Below are positions 1 to 8,586 of a stretch of 63,353 bases of DNA, one piece after another. The notes under the pieces were generated by a model, which was given only the letters and a program-made list of their open reading frames with translations, ran no database searches and was not told where the DNA came from. The stretch comes from an uncultured Pelagibacteraceae bacterium (lineage in GTDB: Bacteria; Pseudomonadota; Alphaproteobacteria; Pelagibacterales; Pelagibacteraceae). Positions within the stretch are counted from its first letter, which is position 1. Each line of letters opens with the position of its first letter. The position numbers were made by a program, and so were the translations under genes. Where the stretch lies: NCBI GenBank assembly GCA_902532225.1, contig CACAHI010000003.1, forward strand, positions 1-63,353, given 5' to 3'.

Positions 1-970
1 TTATTGAAGAATATATTTCATCAAGATTATTACCATCAACAATCAAACCAGTTTTGTCGTTAATAATAGCATCCGACGCACCACCATCTTTACCACCAAT
101 AGAGGGGATACCTAACTCTGCAGCTTCAATAAATGATATACCAAATCCTTCAACAGATTTTTTATGAATAATAGAAGGCATAACAAATATATTTGATTTT
201 GAAATCAGTGCATTTGTTAAATTTTGAGAGGCATTTTTTATAAGCAATACATTTTCATTTAAATTTAGTTCACTTATAAGTTTTTTAATGTTTTCTTCTT
301 CTTCTCCGTAACCTACACAAATATAAATAATATTTGGATATATTTGTTTTAAATTTTTAATAGCCATAATAACTTTCTCATGATTTTTTCTCTTATCAAA
401 TCTTGCAACTGTAATTATTTTAGGTTTTTTCTTTTTTAGTATTTTTTCTGCTTCTGTTTGGCTTTTTTTATTTATGTCTTTTATTGGCTCTATTCCTGGA
501 TTAATTACTAATATTTTTTCAGGATTTACTCCAATTTCTGTAGCTAAATTTTTTGTAAAATTTGAATTTGAAACGACATAATCAACATTGTTTAAAACAT
601 TTAAAACTCTATTATTTAATCCAGAACCTTTTTTATGATTAATTTCTTTTGAATGTATTAAGCAAATTTTTTTATTATCAGTTTTAATCAATTCTAAACT
701 TTTCCAATGATCAGCAATAATGCATTTAACTTTATTTGTTTTTAAAAAACTATTAATTAAGTTAGATTTTCTATACTTCTTAAGTAATTTAAATCCTTTC
801 ACTCTTTCAATTGTAAATGAAACATTATCATCAAATTCTTCATGGTTTTCTTGAAAATCTGTTATAACTTTTGTTAAATCATATTTAGATATCGACTTTG
901 CTAATCCCCACATTAATTTTTGCATGCCGCCTATTTCTGGAGGGAAAGATCTCGTTACTATTAAATACAT
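1..970 (-). CDS. Family 4 glycosyltransferase (3' end beyond window)
   Basis: The frame reads leftward from ATG at 970 to the window edge without a stop, so about 323 residues are visible and the C-terminus is missing. The N-terminus (YLIVTRSFPPEIGGMQ) is typical of GT-B fold, GT4-type glycosyltransferases, and the C-terminal half has the nucleotide-sugar segment (ITVARFDKRKNH) and the E-x7-E signature within EGFGISFIEAAELG. It should transfer a sugar from an activated donor onto a surface glycan or lipid; donor and acceptor cannot be read. Its ATG shares one base with the stop of the upstream thioredoxin-like gene (TAATG), so the two are probably translationally coupled. Family assignment is firm, substrate unknown. 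Confidence 0.85.
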   Translation of the reverse strand, partial: MYLIVTRSFPPEIGGMQKLMWGLAKSISKYDLTKVITDFQENHEEFDDNVSFTIERVKGFKLLKKYRKSNLINSFLKTNKVKCIIADHWKSLELIKTDNKKICLIHSKEINHKKGSGLNNRVLNVLNNVDYVVSNSNFTKNLATEIGVNPEKILVINPGIEPIKDINKKSQTEAEKILKKKKPKIITVARFDKRKNHEKVIMAIKNLKQIYPNIIYICVGYGEEEENIKKLISELNLNENVLLIKNASQNLTNALISKSNIFVMPSIIHKKSVEGFGISFIEAAELGIPSIGGKDGGASDAIINDKTGLIVDGNNLDEIYSSI

Positions 971-1527
971 TAATTATTTATCCACTTAATATTGCAGCCC
1001 ATACTTGGAATTTGATCTTTAGGACCATTATCAGTTTCAGCTATTTGTTTCATTGCTTTATATAAATCACTATCACCACCTCTAGTTGGTTTTAGCTCTT
1101 TTAGTTCTCGAATTCTTCCTCTGTATTGTAACTCTAAGTTTTTATTATAACCAAAAAAGTCTGGCGTACACACAGCTCCAAATTTTTTTGCAATTTCTTG
1201 CGTTTCATCAAAAAGATAAGGAAATCCAAAATTATGATTTTTTGAAAACTTTATCATATTATCAAAAGAATCTTCCGGATAGTTTTTCACATCATTAGAA
1301 CAAATTGCTACAGATTTTATTCCATTAGCTTCTAATTTTTTACAATCTTCAACGATATCTTCAATTACAGCTTTAACATAAGGACAGTGATTACAAATAA
1401 ACATAATCAAAGTACCATTTTCACCTTTAACATCATTAAGTGAAATTTTTTTATTATCGGTTGAATTTAATTCAAATTTTTCAGCTTTTTTCCCAAAATC
1501 ACATATTGGAGTTTTTGTAAGAGCCAT
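970..1527 (-). CDS. Thioredoxin-fold (redoxin/AhpC-TSA-like) protein
   Basis: This 185-residue protein has a thioredoxin-fold start and a CNHC motif at residues 45-48 in the CxxC position, inside MFICNHCPYVKA. Further conserved cysteines lie near residue 119 (AVCTPDFF) and near the C-terminus (SMGCNIKW). This matches a widespread family of thioredoxin-like proteins annotated as redoxin domain proteins. A thiol-disulfide or peroxide-handling role is inferred from the fold; no substrate is evident. No signal peptide is seen, so it is probably cytoplasmic. It is the first gene of a minus-strand pair with the glycosyltransferase and diverges from the carbonic-anhydrase-like gene with only 19 bases between the two starts. 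Confidence 0.85.
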   Translation of the reverse strand: MALTKTPICDFGKKAEKFELNSTDNKKISLNDVKGENGTLIMFICNHCPYVKAVIEDIVEDCKKLEANGIKSVAICSNDVKNYPEDSFDNMIKFSKNHNFGFPYLFDETQEIAKKFGAVCTPDFFGYNKNLELQYRGRIRELKELKPTRGGDSDLYKAMKQIAETDNGPKDQIPSMGCNIKWINN

Positions 1528-1546
1528 GTTAAGTATTATATAAAGT

Positions 1547-2059
1547 ATGTTTTACGATTTGGAAAATAAAAAACCAAAAAATTCAGGCGAAAATTGGGTT
1601 GCACCTAACGCAGTTATTATTGGGGATGTAACTTTAGAAAAAAATTCTAGTATTTGGTTCAATGCAACTTTAAGAGGTGATATTGAAAATATTCATATTG
1701 GAGAAGGTTCAAATATTCAAGACGGGAGTGTTTTGCATACCGATCCCGGTTGTCCATTGAAAGTTGGAAAAAATGTTACCGTTGGACATATGGTTATGCT
1801 TCATGGGTGCACAATTGGTGATAATAGTTTGATAGGTATTGGAGCAGTAATACTTAACAACGCCAAAATTGGTAAAAATTGTATTATTGGTGCAAAAGCA
1901 TTGATTACTGAAAATAAAGTAATACCTGATAATTCACTAGTAATAGGATCGCCAGGAAAGGTAATTAGAGAAGTCACAGAGGAAGAAAAAAAAGCTGTTG
2001 ATGAAAATACAAGACATTATCAAGATAATTGGAAGAAGTATTCAAAGTCAATATTCTAA
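1547..2059 (+). CDS. Gamma-carbonic anhydrase family protein (left-handed beta-helix)
   Basis: This 170-residue protein is built almost entirely of hexapeptide repeats (for example IGDVTL, IGDNSL, IGKNCI) that form a left-handed beta-helix, with a short C-terminal helix. Histidines in VLHTDP, VGHMVM and LHGC occupy the zinc-ligand positions of the gamma-carbonic anhydrase/YrdA/PaaY family. Active members hydrate CO2, but many YrdA-type proteins show no measurable activity, so enzymatic function is not certain. The length is normal for the family and the ATG at 1547 starts at the conserved N-terminus. The gene is 3 bases upstream of the TPR/barrel gene and may be the first gene of that transcript, although no functional link is evident. 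Confidence 0.87.
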   Translation: MFYDLENKKPKNSGENWVAPNAVIIGDVTLEKNSSIWFNATLRGDIENIHIGEGSNIQDGSVLHTDPGCPLKVGKNVTVGHMVMLHGCTIGDNSLIGIGAVILNNAKIGKNCIIGAKALITENKVIPDNSLVIGSPGKVIREVTEEEKKAVDENTRHYQDNWKKYSKSIF

Positions 2060-2062
2060 TAC

Positions 2063-3430
2063 TTGATGATTAATTTTTTTAAATTTTTATTAATAATTAT
2101 CGTTTATTTTTTTTTTACAAAAGCCGCTTTTTCAAAAATTACATATAAAGAAATTTTAGACAATCCTATAGATTTAGAACTAAATTTAAATTACGCCAAG
2201 CAACAAGAAAATGCTGGAAACATTAAGTCAACAATTGCAACTTTAGAAAGACTTAGCACTCTTTACCCAAAAAACTCTGATATTAAATTATACTTGTTAT
2301 CAATTTTATTAAAGATGGATTCAAAAGTTAAAGTTGATTTTATGGTCAAAACGATGCTTGAAGATCCAAATACTTCTGATGAAACAAAAAATTTGATCGC
2401 TGAACTTTTATCAGATAAGGAATTTGAGGGTAAAAAAAAAAAGAAGTGGATAGCATATTTAGATCTTAAATACTCTCAAACAGAAGAAGACAATATTAGT
2501 GGTAGAACAAAATCTGGAAAGTTGGCTAAAAGCAACGGAACAACTGACTCTCAAGTGCCTTTTCCAACTAATGATAGTAGACTCACATTAGAGTATGACA
2601 AAACATACGCTAGAGGTACTTCTTTAACTTTAGGAAGAATACTTAGTGATAGTTCATCAATTTTTATGAATCTTGGATCAAACTTCAATACTAATAACAA
2701 AAAATTAAAAGGCGAAAATGATATTCATTCTGGATCTTTAAGTTATTTTAAAGCATTTAAAAATCATTATGTTTCTCCTTATATTTATTACAATAAATTT
2801 AATTACAGAATGCAGGAGGATTACCAAAGCAAAGGTATGGGGGTAAATAACACACACATATTCAATGACAAATTTAATTTAAATTATGCAATAAGTTATA
2901 CTGATAGTAAATATCACTCAGAACCTTCTCCACTTGACGCCCAAGGAAACCAAATTTTTGTAGATGCTGGCGATTTAAATAATAATGAAGTTTACGCCTT
3001 TAGCTCAAGATTTAATTATAATATTTCTAACGAAACTCAAATAAGTTCCAAAATTATTTATAGCAATATTGAACACTCAAAAAAATATGACAGTTATAAC
3101 TCAGGCGGATTAAATGTAATGATTGCAAGGGTTTTGCCATTTGGAACTTTAAGAGCATCTGCTACACATTTAACTAATATCTATGATGCAAAAAAATTCA
3201 CTGTTTCAACAATGAGAGATAGAAAAGATAAAAGTTTAGTTAGTAGTTTAAGTTTAACAGGTGATATAAATCAGCTGTTTCCTTTTTTAAGAAATATAAT
3301 CGAGGACAACAATTTCTTTTACACTTTAAGTGTTAGGGAATCTAATGTAAATTCAAATATATCAAGTTATGAGATTAAAAGATCTTTCAAGACAATTGGA
3401 ATCTCTAAAAGGATAAATTTTAATGAATAA
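2063..3430 (+). CDS. Slam-like outer-membrane protein: signal peptide, TPR-like helices, C-terminal beta-barrel
   Basis: Visible in this 455-residue protein are a hydrophobic signal peptide (residues 1 to about 24, ending AAFSK), helical TPR-like repeats (about 30-125, including NYAKQQENAGNIKSTIATLERLSTLYP), a lysine-rich link near 127, and then about 320 residues of alternating amphipathic strands ending in ISKRINF near the C-terminus, as in outer-membrane barrels. Signal peptide, N-terminal TPR and a 14-strand-sized barrel is the architecture of Slam (DUF560) proteins, the outer-membrane component of type XI secretion. Length and the last-strand pattern also fit. The homology is my inference. 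The stop overlaps the FecR-domain gene by 8 bases, so the two are coupled; that neighbour is a plausible cargo. Alternative: another TPR-barrel exporter. Confidence 0.65.
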   Translation: MMINFFKFLLIIIVYFFFTKAAFSKITYKEILDNPIDLELNLNYAKQQENAGNIKSTIATLERLSTLYPKNSDIKLYLLSILLKMDSKVKVDFMVKTMLEDPNTSDETKNLIAELLSDKEFEGKKKKKWIAYLDLKYSQTEEDNISGRTKSGKLAKSNGTTDSQVPFPTNDSRLTLEYDKTYARGTSLTLGRILSDSSSIFMNLGSNFNTNNKKLKGENDIHSGSLSYFKAFKNHYVSPYIYYNKFNYRMQEDYQSKGMGVNNTHIFNDKFNLNYAISYTDSKYHSEPSPLDAQGNQIFVDAGDLNNNEVYAFSSRFNYNISNETQISSKIIYSNIEHSKKYDSYNSGGLNVMIARVLPFGTLRASATHLTNIYDAKKFTVSTMRDRKDKSLVSSLSLTGDINQLFPFLRNIIEDNNFFYTLSVRESNVNSNISSYEIKRSFKTIGISKRINFNE

Positions 3431-4958
3431 AAAATTTCTCACAACTTTGTTCTTTCTACTACTTTTTACGTCTAAATCGCTAGGAGTTGAATTCATTGGT
3501 GTAATCGGAGCTGCAGTTGGTGAGATTAACAATCAAAAAAATGAAAAATTATCTAACGGTTCCAAAATATATTATGGAGATACTATAAATGTAAAGCCTA
3601 ACTCAAATGCTCAAATTTTATTTTTGGATGAAACTGTTATGACGGTGGGGGAAAATACAGAGCTTACAATAGATGATTTCGTATATGACCCACAAACAAA
3701 TAATGGAAATTTTGTAACAAATATTAAATCTGGAATTGTAAAAACTATTTCAGGAAAAATTAGTGAAAAAAATCCTGAAAATTTAAAAGTAAAGATGCCT
3801 AATGGATCATTGGGTGTAAGAGGTACGGAATTTTTAGTTTCATCAAATTCTAATAATAATGAAAGTACTGTCGTACTGTTAGGACCAGGGCCAGAAAATA
3901 CTTTAGGGATGATACCTGGCAATATTCAACTTACAGATGGTTTAAATACGACAGAAATAACTAACCCCGGTTTCCAAGCAATGATAACAAATGTTGTTTC
4001 ATTATCATCACCAACAAATGCTGAAGTAATATCTCAAATGTCTAGCTCAATGAGTCATTCAGTTTTAAATGCTAGGAGTATTGTTGATAGTTCTAAAAAT
4101 TTAACAACAAACTTGATAAATTCAGCAGATTTAAAAAATAATATTATAGTTACTGCTGAAAAATTTGATTTAAAATCAGACGAAAGTGCTTCAGAAATAT
4201 TATCAAGCTTGTCGACAGAATCTGACTCTAAAGAAATATCAGTCGCTATGAATCAGTTGCAAGAAAATATAGTAGTTACAGATAATGAAAATTATGTAAG
4301 AACTTTAGACCAAGATACAATTTTATATGATAGTGGTTGGTTTGATCTTACACCAGTAGAAACAGGTTCAAACGGATTAACTTATAGTCTCGGCGATGAA
4401 GGAGTTTCACAAGTATTTGATACTGGAGCAACTCAACAGGGTCGTGCTAAAGTATATGTAAACTTTAATAAAAAAGAAATAAGTGCAGATGTGTTTTCTA
4501 AATTAACTTTAAAAGGAGCATCTACAGTGGACTATAGTTTTACAACGCCTACAGTTACTTTAACAACAATACCAGTCGTTGCATCAGTACCTAAAGCACT
4601 AGTTCCAGATGGAACAACAAGTCCAGATGAATTAATTGATAGTGGTGGCGGTGAATGCCCAGCTGACTCCTGTACATCCTTAGTTAGAGTTGCCAATACT
4701 TTACAAAGCAGTGCAGTAAGCAAGCAGGCGCTAATGGATTTATATAATCACGACACTAGCAATTCAGATGCTGCAAAAGAAGTATTTCAATACGGTAAAT
4801 TTACTACTGTCGATGGGTCTGGATTAACGGGTCTAGGAACTTTTGTTTTTGAAGGAGCCCATGATGCAACCGCAGCTCCAGCAGGAGAAGCTGCTTATGT
4901 TCAATCTATCGAGAGATTAGAGGGCTCAACAGTAGTTGTTGGTAAAGCATTAGAATAA
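3423..4958 (+). CDS. Exported FecR-domain protein with beta-rich C-terminal region (possible Slam cargo)
   Basis: This 511-residue protein has a signal peptide (1 to about 21, no lipobox cysteine) and a FecR domain (about 35-165) containing LSNGSKIYYGDTI and a conserved MPNGSLGVRGTEF block. A helical Ser/Asn-rich middle (about 195-300) follows, then a strand-rich, Gly/Thr-rich C-terminus (about 305-511) with GRAKVYVNFNKK and GLGTFVFEG, reminiscent of the small barrel domain of TbpB-like Slam substrates. It lacks the cytoplasmic N-terminal part and central membrane span of a FecR sigma regulator, and no ECF sigma gene is adjacent, so FecR here is probably a structural module. It overlaps the Slam-like gene by 8 bases and is followed 1 base later by the peptidase gene. 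The FecR call is good; the cargo role is inference. Confidence 0.65.
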   Translation: MNKKFLTTLFFLLLFTSKSLGVEFIGVIGAAVGEINNQKNEKLSNGSKIYYGDTINVKPNSNAQILFLDETVMTVGENTELTIDDFVYDPQTNNGNFVTNIKSGIVKTISGKISEKNPENLKVKMPNGSLGVRGTEFLVSSNSNNNESTVVLLGPGPENTLGMIPGNIQLTDGLNTTEITNPGFQAMITNVVSLSSPTNAEVISQMSSSMSHSVLNARSIVDSSKNLTTNLINSADLKNNIIVTAEKFDLKSDESASEILSSLSTESDSKEISVAMNQLQENIVVTDNENYVRTLDQDTILYDSGWFDLTPVETGSNGLTYSLGDEGVSQVFDTGATQQGRAKVYVNFNKKEISADVFSKLTLKGASTVDYSFTTPTVTLTTIPVVASVPKALVPDGTTSPDELIDSGGGECPADSCTSLVRVANTLQSSAVSKQALMDLYNHDTSNSDAAKEVFQYGKFTTVDGSGLTGLGTFVFEGAHDATAAPAGEAAYVQSIERLEGSTVVVGKALE

Positions 4959-4959
4959 T

Positions 4960-5853
4960 ATGATATATTCTAAAAAAATGAAAAAAATTATATTAACATT
5001 AATATTATTAATCTTTTCATCGTCAGTATTTGCATCTGATGAAAAGCCAGGAAGATTTTTTGAAGATCAACCTGACGTAACAGATCAACCCCAAGTTCAT
5101 TTCATATACTTATTAAACAAGAATAGTAAAGATAATGAGTGGGATATTAGTGGAGAAATGGAGTCTGAACTCTTGGAAGCAAATCAAAAAATGTTTGATA
5201 TGACAAAAGGTAAACAAAAATTTAGATATGATTTTAGAAAAGATGGAAAATTAGATATCTCTTTTGTACGATTTGATAAAAAATACAAAGGTAATTATGG
5301 TATGAATTATCCTGATGCCTATTTAACTAAATTGGGTTTTAATGATCCAAATAAATTATATTTCTCATGGGTCGATGTGAGTCATAGAGATGGCGGCCAA
5401 GGATCTGTGCATCATGGATATATATTTTTAAAAAGTAAATATATACGCGGCAGCCACAAAAGAATTTTAATGACACTTCATGAATTAACACATGTAGCAG
5501 GTTTTGCTTGGGAATGTACCAAAGGAAACTCAAAAAGTCATGTTGGCAATACAATTATCGGGGGCCCGAGCACAGGTGATAAGTTTAGCCTTGGAAAAAG
5601 TTTGTATGATCATGGTGATCCTACTTGTCCAGACATGAAAGATTTAGTTTTTTTAGAGCCAACTTCTGACAAACCTTTTAATCCAGTATATTTAAAATGT
5701 GCAATGGCTGCTGAGGTAGGTAGAGGGATTGCTCCTGATAATAATTATGATTGGAGAAGCAGATATTCTCATAAAAAATTAAAAAAAATTAAAAAAAATA
5801 GAACTTGGTGTACCTACAACAGATATAAAAATTATAGTGACAGCGGACATTAA
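4960..5853 (+). CDS. Secreted zinc metallopeptidase candidate (HELTH motif)
   Basis: This 297-residue protein begins with a signal peptide ending near VFASDEKP (residue 26). A zincin motif HELTHVAG lies at residues 174-181, giving two histidine ligands and the catalytic Glu; the usual third metzincin His at motif position 11 is Glu or Trp here, so the third ligand must come from elsewhere, perhaps YDHGDPTCPD downstream. Several cysteines (CTKG, PTCPD, LKCAM, TWCTY) suggest disulfides and thus an exported location. ATG at 4960 is one base after the preceding stop; an in-frame ATG at 4978 would also leave an intact signal peptide. Its position in a cassette of envelope genes suggests processing of the FecR-domain protein, but this is inference. 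The target is unknown. Confidence 0.6.
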   Translation: MIYSKKMKKIILTLILLIFSSSVFASDEKPGRFFEDQPDVTDQPQVHFIYLLNKNSKDNEWDISGEMESELLEANQKMFDMTKGKQKFRYDFRKDGKLDISFVRFDKKYKGNYGMNYPDAYLTKLGFNDPNKLYFSWVDVSHRDGGQGSVHHGYIFLKSKYIRGSHKRILMTLHELTHVAGFAWECTKGNSKSHVGNTIIGGPSTGDKFSLGKSLYDHGDPTCPDMKDLVFLEPTSDKPFNPVYLKCAMAAEVGRGIAPDNNYDWRSRYSHKKLKKIKKNRTWCTYNRYKNYSDSGH

Positions 5854-6453
5854 CTAAGGAACTAACCAAACATTCTTATTAGTTTCTAAATCAAATTTGG
5901 CTCTTCGATGTCCTTTAGCTGCAAGATAAAGCCATTCAATAGATTTAATTTTACATTTTATAACTGTAAAGTTTTTATAACCTTCCTCACTTTGTTCCAT
6001 TGTGTAATCAAAATCTTCTAATTTAGATATCATACCAGAGGTTGGATTTTCCGATCTAGTTCCTGGAGGATTATCTGTTAAATAACAACGTCTGCTTATA
6101 TGTTGAGTTTTCTTCCACGACTCATCAGTCGTAGAATTTTGATTATTAACCTCACATTCAACTTTTACTCTTAATTGTATCTTTTCTTCTTTATCGTAGA
6201 AAACTAGAGAAGCGTTATTATTTTTTTTTAAGATATCTACCTTTGGAGATCTTAAATCAGTGTGAAATTGTAATAAGTTATTTCCTCTATCTGATTTTCG
6301 TAAAACAACAATTCTACCATCCACTTCATTTTGATGTGCACAAATAAAAACAGGAATTCTAAACGGTGAACCTCTATTAGTCACCGCATCATCTAGCATT
6401 GACCAATACTTATTTTGAATTTCCTCTAAATTTTCATAGTATGCTGGCTGCAT
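5854..6453 (-). CDS. Pyridoxamine 5'-phosphate oxidase-like FMN-binding split-barrel protein
   Basis: This 199-residue protein has the PNPOx-like split-barrel layout: an N-terminal helix, strands containing GRIVVLRKSD and LLQFHTDLRSPKV, and a C-terminal segment (SIEWLYLAAKGHRRAKF) as in PdxH-related proteins that bind FMN. It may oxidise a pyridoxamine-type substrate or act as another FMN enzyme; it is not clearly canonical PdxH, so no symbol is given. It lies 5 bases downstream of the HIBADH-family gene and is probably cotranscribed with it. Its stop directly abuts the stop of the metallopeptidase gene on the other strand, with no intergenic base. Confidence 0.8.
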   Translation of the reverse strand: MQPAYYENLEEIQNKYWSMLDDAVTNRGSPFRIPVFICAHQNEVDGRIVVLRKSDRGNNLLQFHTDLRSPKVDILKKNNNASLVFYDKEEKIQLRVKVECEVNNQNSTTDESWKKTQHISRRCYLTDNPPGTRSENPTSGMISKLEDFDYTMEQSEEGYKNFTVIKCKIKSIEWLYLAAKGHRRAKFDLETNKNVWLVP

Positions 6454-6458
6454 ACTTT

Positions 6459-7328
6459 TTACTTTCTAAATCTTCTAATTAAACTTGAAGTATCCCATCT
6501 ATTTCCACCCATGTCTTGTACTTCAGCATAATATTTATCTATCACTTCAGTTATAGGAAGTGGTGAATTATTTTTTTTTGCTTCTTCAAGTGCAATTTTA
6601 AGATCTTTTCTCATCCAATCTACTGCAAAACCAAATTCAAACTTATCATCAATCATTGTTTTGTATCTATTTTCCATTTGCCAAGATTGAGCTGCACCTT
6701 TTGATATAACTTCTATTACATCTTCCATTTTAAGACCTGCATTCATCCCAAAATTAATAGCTTCAGATAAAGCTTGCACAAGACCACCAATACATATTTG
6801 GTTTACCATTTTTGCTAATTGTCCTGAGCCAGATTTGCCCAAGAGCTTCATCTTTTTACTATAACAATCAATTTTATCTTTTGCTTTGTCAAAATCTTCT
6901 TGGTCTCCACCTATCATTACTGTTAAAGCACCGTTTTCAGCTCCTGCTTGACCACCTGAAACAGGTGCATCTAAAAATCCAAAACTATTTTTTTTTGCAT
7001 AAGTATAAATTTCTCTAGCAATAGTTGCTGATGCAGTTGTGTTATCGATATAAACAGCACCCTTTTTTATAGTTTTAAAAATTCCTTTTTCACCAAATGT
7101 TACTTCTCTTAAATCGTTATCATTACCTACGCATGTAAATATAAAATCAGCTCCTGCAGCAGCTTTAGCTGGTGTATCAGCTTTATTTCCTTTGAATTCT
7201 TTTATCCACTTATCAGCTTTTGATTGGGTTCTATTAAAAACAGTTACATTGTGTCCTGCTTTTGATATATAACCTGCCATTGGGTAACCCATTACACCAA
7301 GACCTATGAAAGCTACATTACAACTCAT
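6459..7328 (-). CDS. NAD(P)-dependent beta-hydroxyacid dehydrogenase (HIBADH family)
   Basis: This 289-residue protein begins with a Rossmann dinucleotide fold (FIGLGVMGYPMAGYISKAGH) followed by NRT, which favours NADP or dual specificity. The substrate-binding DAPVSGGQAGAENG and the catalytic-lysine segment GSGQLAKMVNQ complete the 3-hydroxyisobutyrate dehydrogenase/tartronate semialdehyde reductase family. It oxidises or reduces a small beta-hydroxyacid; the exact substrate (hydroxyisobutyrate, tartronate semialdehyde or other) cannot be fixed from sequence. The length is normal and the start sits exactly at the Rossmann fold. It diverges from the MFS gene with only 8 bases between start codons, so its promoter must overlap that coding region. 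Confidence 0.85.
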   Translation of the reverse strand: MSCNVAFIGLGVMGYPMAGYISKAGHNVTVFNRTQSKADKWIKEFKGNKADTPAKAAAGADFIFTCVGNDNDLREVTFGEKGIFKTIKKGAVYIDNTTASATIAREIYTYAKKNSFGFLDAPVSGGQAGAENGALTVMIGGDQEDFDKAKDKIDCYSKKMKLLGKSGSGQLAKMVNQICIGGLVQALSEAINFGMNAGLKMEDVIEVISKGAAQSWQMENRYKTMIDDKFEFGFAVDWMRKDLKIALEEAKKNNSPLPITEVIDKYYAEVQDMGGNRWDTSSLIRRFRK

Positions 7329-7336
7329 AAAATAAT

Positions 7337-8545
7337 ATGTTTAAAAATTTAAGTTTAAAAGTAATTATATTTGGATTTATTTTTACATTTTTTTCGAGTT
7401 TTGGACAGAGTTTTTTTTTAGGAATTTTTAACTCAAGCATTAGAAACGATTTATCTATTACACATGGACAATTTGGCACAATTTATGCTTCTGCTACATT
7501 ATTAAGTAGTTTTCTATTGATTTGGATAGGAAAAAAGATTGACGATATAAACATTTTAAAGTTTTCATTGTTAGTAATAATTTTATTATCATTTTCTTGT
7601 TTCTTTTTTTCAAAAATTTCATCAGTTTATATTTTATTTATTGCAATTTTTTTAATGAGATTTTCAGGTCAAGGGATGATGTCTCATACAGCAACAACCA
7701 CAATTTCAAGATATTTTAATAAATCTAGAGGGAAAGCTTTAAGCACAGGATGGTTTGGTCTTTCAACTGCTGAATTTATTTTACCTGTTTTAATGATTTT
7801 TCTTCTTGGCTTAACTGATTGGAGAAATATTTGGATTGCTATATCTGTACTTGTTATAATTTTTTTACCATTAGCATCAATTTTTTTAGTAAAAAAAATT
7901 AATTTAGACTCTAGAGAACCATCAGATGAAGATAATTTTAAAGAGAAAAATATTAAACAATGGAAAAGAATAGAGGTTTTGAAAGATTTTAGATTTTATA
8001 TTATTTGTTCAAATATGTTGGCAATGCCTTGGATAGCAACTGGTGTTTTTGTTTATCAATCTTTTATTCTAACTTCAAAAGGTTGGGGACCTTATATTAT
8101 TGCACAATCCTTTATGGTTTATTCAATAACTTCACTTATAACATTATTTCTCTCTGGTTTTTTAATAGACAGATACTCAAGCAGAAATTTATTAGTTTAT
8201 ATGAATGTACCTCTATTGCTATCCGCTATAGTTCTATTTTATTTTAAAAACCCTATTTCTTCATTTTTTTTTCTAGGATTAATTGGAATTTCAAATGGTC
8301 TTGCAAATGTTTTAGGATCTTCTACATGGGCAGAAATATACGGCGTTAAACATATTGGTTCTATAAAAGCTTTAACAACTGCATTAATGGTTTTTGCAAC
8401 TGCTTTTGGAACTGCTTTATTTGGTATTTTAATTGATCTTGGTTTTTCTATTGAAAATATATCTGTTGTTTCTGGAACTTATATATTTCTATCCTTACTT
8501 TTATTATTTCTTATTAGGAGCAAGCTAAATCCTACATTATTATAG
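7337..8545 (+). CDS. Major facilitator superfamily (MFS) transporter
   Basis: This 402-residue protein has about twelve hydrophobic segments. The characteristic MFS loop between TM2 and TM3 appears as WIGKKIDDIN, and its second-half counterpart as FLIDRYSSRN, the two-fold repeat expected of an MFS carrier. A cytoplasmic loop rich in charged residues (about 185-215) separates the halves. Substrate cannot be deduced; similar proteins are annotated as monocarboxylate or general MFS carriers. The gene starts 8 bases from the divergent HIBADH-family start. No terminator is visible in the 41 bases before rpoZ, so some read-through into rpoZ is possible. Confidence 0.85.
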   Translation: MFKNLSLKVIIFGFIFTFFSSFGQSFFLGIFNSSIRNDLSITHGQFGTIYASATLLSSFLLIWIGKKIDDINILKFSLLVIILLSFSCFFFSKISSVYILFIAIFLMRFSGQGMMSHTATTTISRYFNKSRGKALSTGWFGLSTAEFILPVLMIFLLGLTDWRNIWIAISVLVIIFLPLASIFLVKKINLDSREPSDEDNFKEKNIKQWKRIEVLKDFRFYIICSNMLAMPWIATGVFVYQSFILTSKGWGPYIIAQSFMVYSITSLITLFLSGFLIDRYSSRNLLVYMNVPLLLSAIVLFYFKNPISSFFFLGLIGISNGLANVLGSSTWAEIYGVKHIGSIKALTTALMVFATAFGTALFGILIDLGFSIENISVVSGTYIFLSLLLLFLIRSKLNPTLL

Positions 8546-8586
8546 AATTTCCTTGATTTTGTCTTATTGAATGATAAATACCTCGC

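Noticed and set aside
3423-4958. FecR-type anti-sigma regulator
   Set aside because: There is a signal peptide at the N-terminus, no cytoplasmic part and no sigma gene nearby.
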